Shown here: in pieces, positions 22,242 through 26,613 of the stretch
Position numbering within the stretch: position 1 is the stretch's first letter
How the letters are laid out: the number at the start of each line of letters is the position of its first letter
Source: Bacillota bacterium
Lineage (GTDB): Bacteria; Bacillota; Clostridia; Clostridiales; Clostridiaceae
Length of the DNA stretch: 26,613 nucleotides
Assembly: GCA_023435985.1 (NCBI GenBank)
Contig: JAEZKY010000376.1
Coordinates: 1 to 26,613 of the forward strand
Direction: 5' to 3'
Position numbers and translations under genes: made by a program
Notes under the pieces: model-generated
Told to the model about the DNA's origin: nothing
The model's database searches: none
The model's input: only the letters and a program-made list of their open reading frames with translations

Positions 22242-22991
22242 CTAACTTATAAAAGTTGTCCACAAATATGATATTGGCATAACAAGAATCAATGCTGGTA
22301 TCATATTTGCTACTTTAAAGGCTTTTATTCCACTTATACGAAAGCCTGTTGCAAGCATTATAATACCTCCACATGCAGTAAAATCAGCTATCAAGCCAGG
22401 TGTAGTCATTGGTAATATGAAGGCTGCTCCAAAAAACAAACTTAGTAATATAATGATTTGCGGAATAAAAATAAATCCAACTAAATATCCAAGGCTTGCT
22501 GAAAAAATTATAGCTGTGAAAAAATCTAGAACCGACTTTGCGATTAAAATTGAATGATCTCCCGTCATTCCCTCATTTAAAGCTCCAAATATGCCAGTTC
22601 CACTAGCTGAAAATAAAATCAGTATCCCAACAAATTTCTCCATGAAAGCACTCTGACTCTCTGAACTAACCGCTATTTCTTCTTTAGCACTGCTTTTCTT
22701 ACTTGAAAACAATCTTTCAATAGGTCCTTTGGCTTTTTCAGCACATCTACCTATTATATCTTCTAATCTAATTAACTCGCCAATTGCACTACCAAGAATT
22801 AAGGCTAAAATAACTGCAGGCAGTACCTTCATTTTTACTATATAAGTTATTCCCATTCCCATTGATGCTACTCCAAAGGTCAATGGTAACGCTAAGCGCA
22901 ATCTCTCTGGTATTTTCTCTCCTAAGACTCCTCCAATTAATCCTCCCACTAATACTGAAAGAGAATTAACTATTACTCCAATAGGCATCAT
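22242..22991 (-). CDS. DUF554-family membrane protein
   Basis: Polytopic membrane protein of 249 residues of the DUF554 (YqgA/YdfK) family, whose function is not established. It shows GVIVNSLSVLVGGLIGGVLGEKIPERL at the N-terminus, repeated Gly-rich hydrophobic segments, a polar charged loop near the middle (about 85-115: FSSKKSSAKEEI) and GLIADFTACGGIIMLATGFRISGIKAFKVANMIPAL near the C-terminus, all typical. ATG 22991 follows GGAGGAAAA. Its leftward neighbour is convergent; upstream is a 190-bp gap in which I see no clear site. Confidence 0.85.
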   Translation of the reverse strand: MMPIGVIVNSLSVLVGGLIGGVLGEKIPERLRLALPLTFGVASMGMGITYIVKMKVLPAVILALILGSAIGELIRLEDIIGRCAEKAKGPIERLFSSKKSSAKEEIAVSSESQSAFMEKFVGILILFSASGTGIFGALNEGMTGDHSILIAKSVLDFFTAIIFSASLGYLVGFIFIPQIIILLSLFFGAAFILPMTTPGLIADFTACGGIIMLATGFRISGIKAFKVANMIPALILVMPISYLWTTFIS

Positions 22992-23182
22992 AATTTTCCT
23001 CCAATCTGCTTTTACTTTTGTATATTTGTAATTTAGAAGCTTTTATATAAACTAAATTACTTTGTAAGTTTACACTATATAATAACTATACACTCAAGAA
23101 TTATTTTAGAAACAATAAAAAAAATAATAGTCTTATGCATTTGCACTCTAGACATATTATTTTTTCTTATAACTTATTAGCC

Positions 23183-24001
23183 TTATTCAATAGGAATTTG
23201 TAACTGACAAAAGTCTACCTTATTTGTATCATCATAAAAAGTAGTGTCCAAAAGGCAATTATCAATTATGTCTCCTATAATTCTATAGCCATTATCAGCA
23301 ATCCATTTTAATAGCTTATATAAAAATTCAGTATCATAAGGCATTCCATATTTGTACATACACACATATTTTCCTGAAGGTAATATCATAACATTTTCTA
23401 TATCACCTTCATCTCTTGATAAACTTACATATCCTCCAGCTCCTCTAAATATATCTTTTTTATCCAACTGATCTTTTTTAATAATTGTCCCGAAGGCTTT
23501 AGATGGAATAATTCCATATTTACTAATAATACTTCTTATTTTCATCTGAGTAAAATGTAATTCCTTTCTTGATATTTCATTTTCATGTGCCATGAACATA
23601 ACTCTTCTTTCTGGCAATATCTCTATTGTAGGTTTACATAAGTCCTCCTTAAATTCATGAGCTTTTAAATATACATCTAATCGTTGTTTAATAACATTAC
23701 GAGTACTTAACAACTTGTTTATTTCTTTTTGTATAATTTCTTCATGTGACTTAAGTAAAGACATGGCAGTAGTAATGTTTCTATTTTTAATATGCTCTTT
23801 TATCTTTTTAAGTTTTATTCCCATTGATTTAAGAAAACATATTTCCCTCAATAGTGGAATTTGATACACACTATAACATCTATAACCATTATCATCAATA
23901 TGTGTTGGTTTAAATAAATCTATCTTATCATAATAAATAAGTGTTTGTCTTGAAATGTTATGTAATTCAGCTATTTGACTTATTGATAAATATTTTTCCA
24001 C
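23183..24001 (-). CDS. MerR-family regulator with C-terminal effector domain
   Basis: Transcription regulator of 272 residues. The N-terminal MerR winged helix (YLSISQIAELHNISRQTLIYYDKIDLFKPTHIDDNGYRCY) is followed by a dimer coiled coil (about 70-115) and a GyrI-like ligand-binding domain, as in BltR/BmrR-type drug-responsive regulators. I set the start at GTG 24001: GGAGG lies eight bases upstream, inside the reading frame that would begin at ATG 24016, which itself has no ribosome site. No efflux pump gene adjoins it in the window, so the target is unknown. The DUF554 gene downstream on the same strand is a possible target. Confidence 0.85.
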   Translation of the reverse strand: MEKYLSISQIAELHNISRQTLIYYDKIDLFKPTHIDDNGYRCYSVYQIPLLREICFLKSMGIKLKKIKEHIKNRNITTAMSLLKSHEEIIQKEINKLLSTRNVIKQRLDVYLKAHEFKEDLCKPTIEILPERRVMFMAHENEISRKELHFTQMKIRSIISKYGIIPSKAFGTIIKKDQLDKKDIFRGAGGYVSLSRDEGDIENVMILPSGKYVCMYKYGMPYDTEFLYKLLKWIADNGYRIIGDIIDNCLLDTTFYDDTNKVDFCQLQIPIE

Positions 24002-24060
24002 ATCTATTTCCTCCATAAATACTTATTATACAATTATAACATTACTAGAAGCTTATACAT

Positions 24061-24120
24061 AAAAAAACATGTGGTGTTCTATGTAAAGCAGATTTGCTTA
24101 CAGACCACCACATGTTTTTT
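24061..24120. terminator. Strong bidirectional terminator
   Basis: ACATGTGGTG (24067-24076) pairs with CACCACATGT (24106-24115), with an inner stem TGTAAAGCA/TTGCTTACA. It is flanked by A7 on one side and T6 on the other, so it works in both directions; it ends the leftward GpsA-like gene. Confidence 0.85.
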
Positions 24121-24209
24121 ATTCTATAATTGTATAATTTAATCTTCCAATTGTTCCTCTAAAGCTCTTTTTAGAAAAAATCACATTACCTCTTTTACTC
24201 CCATCTCAT

Positions 24210-25256
24210 TCAAAATGTTTTTTCTGCTTCAAAGGCTTTCCATGGAATATCAACTATTTTCCCTGAATTTATAATATCATCAATATGAATTAACATTGGG
24301 AAATCACTAAGCGAAACAATTCCTTTTTCAGCCAAAGAATGTACATATTTTGCTGCACGAGTTGCAATTACTACTGACTCTAAAGTAACTCCTTTTAATT
24401 TTTCCATAGCTTCTTCAAATGAAAATCCTTGTCCGAGCAAAGTTCCTATCCTACGAGTACGTCCTCCAAAAACAGTTACATAAAGGTCACCACTAAAATA
24501 TATGATATTTTCTTCTCTGCCGCCTATTAATTCAAGTAAATGCTTTGCTTCCTTTATACTTTCTCCAAAAAGTGCCGCCTGTGAATTATAATGCTCTTTT
24601 CCTGAACCATCTGCTCCGATAGCTAAGCCAATAGCCAAGGATACACCTAATGCATAGGCATTCTTTAAGGCTACTGCACATTCAACACCAATGACATCTG
24701 TAGATAAACTTATGTGATAATAAGATGTTTCAAATATATTTTTAAGTCTTCTAAGTACATTTATATCCTCTCCACAAAATACAACTTCTGAATTATCTTT
24801 ATCCGCAAGCTCATAACTTGTACATGGTCCACCAACAGCATTAATAGAGAGCTTTTTATTAGAAGGAAGCTTGCTTAAAAAGTACTGTGGGTAATTAATA
24901 ATTTTCCCATCATTTTTTACAATCATTCCTTTTGTTATTGAGAGAACAGGAATGTGTTCAGGTATAATAGGTAGTATATTGTCTGCGAACCAATCCACAC
25001 CAAAACTGCTGACTCCACAAATGATAACCTCAGCTCCATCAATTGCTTCATTTACCTCTTCAATTTGATAGTAGTCAATACCTGTTTTTGGTAATTGGCG
25101 TTTTAATGTGTTGTGAAATCCTGTAGCTTTTGCAATGCTTATGATTTCTCTATCTAATGGAGTACCAACAAGTCGTACCTCATTATTATTTTCTGTTGCT
25201 GGAAAAGTTAATGCTGATGCCATTTGCCCAGCTCCAATAATTGTAATAATACTCAT
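24210..25256 (-). CDS. GpsA-like NAD(P)-dependent glycerol-3-phosphate dehydrogenase
   Basis: Rossmann-fold dehydrogenase of 348 residues resembling GpsA, which interconverts dihydroxyacetone phosphate and sn-glycerol 3-phosphate. The N-terminal GAGQMASAL is the dinucleotide motif (GxGxxA type), and SITKGM and ALKNAYALGVSLAIGLAIG contain the catalytic Lys region. GGRTRRIGTLLGQG matches the C-terminal substrate site. Several positions differ from the housekeeping GpsA, so a paralogue with another polyol phosphate as substrate is possible. ATG 25256 follows GGAGGTAA, 22 bp after the HAD gene, and the two are surely co-transcribed. Confidence 0.82.
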   Translation of the reverse strand: MSIITIIGAGQMASALTFPATENNNEVRLVGTPLDREIISIAKATGFHNTLKRQLPKTGIDYYQIEEVNEAIDGAEVIICGVSSFGVDWFADNILPIIPEHIPVLSITKGMIVKNDGKIINYPQYFLSKLPSNKKLSINAVGGPCTSYELADKDNSEVVFCGEDINVLRRLKNIFETSYYHISLSTDVIGVECAVALKNAYALGVSLAIGLAIGADGSGKEHYNSQAALFGESIKEAKHLLELIGGREENIIYFSGDLYVTVFGGRTRRIGTLLGQGFSFEEAMEKLKGVTLESVVIATRAAKYVHSLAEKGIVSLSDFPMLIHIDDIINSGKIVDIPWKAFEAEKTF

Positions 25257-25278
25257 AATATTACCTCCAATTTCTATA

Positions 25279-26106
25279 TCAATAGACTACATTAAGTAAA
25301 TCTTTTTTTAGCTTTTTAAGTTCTTCACCAATATCTTTTATCGATGGAAATATATGATCTGCAAATATATCTGAGTTTTTATACATTTCTTCTGAAGTTT
25401 CACCACTTAACACGAGAATACTAGTTATACCTGCATTTACTCCAGTTTTGATATCTGTATAAAGTCTGTCTCCCACGATTGCCACTTCTTCTTTTTTGAG
25501 ATCATACTTTTCCATAATTGCTTCTACTATATATTTATATGGCTTACCTATAACCAGAGGAGAAATCCCCGTAGATGCTTCAAACATTCTTATCATAGCT
25601 CCAGTATCAGGCATATATTTATTATCTTCAATTGGACAGTTAAAATCTGGATGTGTAGCTATGAATGGTATTCCATCCCTTAAATAGTCACAAGCTGTCC
25701 ATATTTTTTCATAGGTAAGTGTAGTATCAAAACCAATGACTACGTAATCAGGTTTATCCTTTTTATTCTTAACCAATTCAAATCCTGCATCTTCAAATTC
25801 CTTCATAAGCGGCTCTGTACCCATTAGATATACTCTGTTTCCTAAGCAATTTTTCTTCATATACCATATGGTAGCTTCACCTGATGTATAAATTTGTTCT
25901 TCATTAACGTAGCATCCAAGTGCTGCAAGCTTTTCTTTATACGTTAATTTATTTTTTGAAGAGTTGTTTGTTAAAAATATAAAGTTTTTCCCTTGATCTT
26001 TTAAAATATCTAAAAATTCTAGTGCTCCGTCAATTAGCGTATTCCCGAGATAAAACGTTCCATCCATGTCTAATAGAAAATATTTAATATCTTTTAGTTC
26101 GTTCAT
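25279..26106 (-). CDS. HAD-IIA sugar/polyol phosphatase (NagD/AraL-like)
   Basis: Haloacid dehalogenase of subclass IIA, 275 residues, similar to NagD and B. subtilis AraL. The nucleophile and acid/base are Asp13 and Asp15 in LLDMDGTFYLGN, motif II is FLTNNSS, the motif III Lys is in IGKPY, and motif IV is VGDRLYTDIKTG. I choose ATG 26106, behind TTGGAGGT; an upstream ATG at 26172 overlaps the previous gene by 35 bp and lacks such a site. It sits between a glycerol-1-phosphate dehydrogenase gene and a GpsA-like gene, so glycerol phosphate or a related polyol phosphate is the likely substrate. Confidence 0.88.
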   Translation of the reverse strand: MNELKDIKYFLLDMDGTFYLGNTLIDGALEFLDILKDQGKNFIFLTNNSSKNKLTYKEKLAALGCYVNEEQIYTSGEATIWYMKKNCLGNRVYLMGTEPLMKEFEDAGFELVKNKKDKPDYVVIGFDTTLTYEKIWTACDYLRDGIPFIATHPDFNCPIEDNKYMPDTGAMIRMFEASTGISPLVIGKPYKYIVEAIMEKYDLKKEEVAIVGDRLYTDIKTGVNAGITSILVLSGETSEEMYKNSDIFADHIFPSIKDIGEELKKLKKDLLNVVY

Positions 26107-26137
26107 TTTTACCTCCAAGCCATAGTCTACGGCTTCC

Positions 26138-26613
26138 TTATATATTATTAGCTCCATATAATTTATCAGCAATTAGATTAGCAATTTCTTCTGTCAATCC
26201 AAGGTCATCAATTAAATGCACAATACCATATCTTGTTCTTATGTCCTTTGCAGAAATAAAGCTTTTAATAAATAACTTCTTATCAATTCCAAGTTCCTTA
26301 GGATGCCAAACACATCCTCCTGCTTTTAATATTTTTTTAATCTTTTCAGAATCTGGAACTATGGTATCAGCAATAAAGAGAATATCCTTCCATCTGTCTG
26401 CTATTCTTTCTGCTGCTTTCTGCCTTTTATCTGAGTTCAATTCAATTGTATCTTTTTTATAATTAATTATGTTATCGGAAGCATTACCAAATACATCTTC
26501 AATGTTTTGTTTCCATTTATCCATATCATAATCTCTGAATTCCTTTTTATTTATAACACTTTTTATGTCTATATCTTTTAATGATTCAAATAGCATTGCC
26601 ATAACTACTGTGC
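26138..26613 (-). CDS. sn-glycerol-1-phosphate dehydrogenase, AraM/EgsA-like (5' part outside window)
   Basis: C-terminal part (about 157 codons) of an Fe-ADH-superfamily sn-glycerol-1-phosphate dehydrogenase, the enzyme called AraM in B. subtilis and EgsA in archaea. The tell-tale stretch is the C-terminal GCVWHPKELGIDKKLFIKSF followed by AKDIRTRYGIVHLIDDLGL; the His in the first is a likely metal ligand. The frame stays open to the window edge, so the NAD-binding domain is missing only because of the cut. The gene precedes the HAD phosphatase and GpsA-like genes on the same strand, an AraM-AraL-like pairing. Confidence 0.8.
   Translation of the reverse strand, partial: TVVMAMLFESLKDIDIKSVINKKEFRDYDMDKWKQNIEDVFGNASDNIINYKKDTIELNSDKRQKAAERIADRWKDILFIADTIVPDSEKIKKILKAGGCVWHPKELGIDKKLFIKSFISAKDIRTRYGIVHLIDDLGLTEEIANLIADKLYGANNI

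Overview
The window reads as an AT-rich genome of an anaerobic, saccharolytic, nitrogen-fixing Clostridium (sensu stricto). The signs are strong GGAGG-type ribosome sites, A/T-ending codons, secreted xylanases, ferredoxin-linked nitroreductases, an iron-only nitrogenase and the siroheme-dependent heme pathway. I do not name a species.

Layout. (1) 1-5.3 kb is a xylan-degradation block. Three leftward genes encode a GH30 glucuronoxylanase cut by the window edge and two GH43 enzymes, each with a C-terminal CBM6. A GH10 xylanase is divergent to them. The shared control region holds a CcpA/LacI-like palindrome, an 11-bp direct repeat and a good SigA-type promoter. (2) 5.4-8.5 kb holds a nitroreductase, a small unknown protein, a family 2 glycosyltransferase and a NimA/PNPOx-like flavoprotein. 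(3) 8.5-14.3 kb is a leftward Fe-only (Mo- and V-independent) nitrogenase locus: anfH-anfD-anfG-anfK, then a HEPN-like gene, nifI1 and nifI2. (4) 14.3-15.5 kb is a long non-genic region with the predicted anf promoter, a structured leader, repeats and a 58-codon ORF. (5) 15.5-19.6 kb is rightward: anfO, then nirJ1, nirJ2, ahbA and ahbB, the last four being siroheme-to-heme genes. (6) 19.8-21.0 kb is a leftward glutamine-amidotransferase-like gene preceded by a second copy of the anf leader module. (7) 21.3-26.6 kb holds a ferredoxin-nitroreductase fusion, a DUF554 membrane protein, a MerR-family regulator, and a leftward set of glycerol-1-phosphate dehydrogenase (partial), HAD phosphatase and GpsA-like dehydrogenase.

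How the genes fit together. AnfH delivers electrons to AnfDGK, and NifI1/NifI2 are PII-type sensors that switch nitrogenase activity with nitrogen status. AnfO is a dedicated accessory protein of the Fe-only system. FeMo-co-type cofactor genes (nifB, nifV) are absent and must lie elsewhere. The adjacent heme genes may supply a heme protein linked to this system, or may only be neighbours.

The most interesting unexplained signal is a promoter-leader module present twice, at 14427-15013 before anfH and 20680-20975 before the amidotransferase gene, both read leftward. Each copy has a SigA promoter, a long perfect hairpin close to the predicted transcript start, a second hairpin in the same place but with different sequence, a conserved ribosome-site block, a palindrome around ATATTCGTGRTAT and a palindrome around TGGYRCCA. 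I do not recognise it as a known riboswitch. It may be a structured RNA leader, a set of operators, or the remains of a small-protein gene family.
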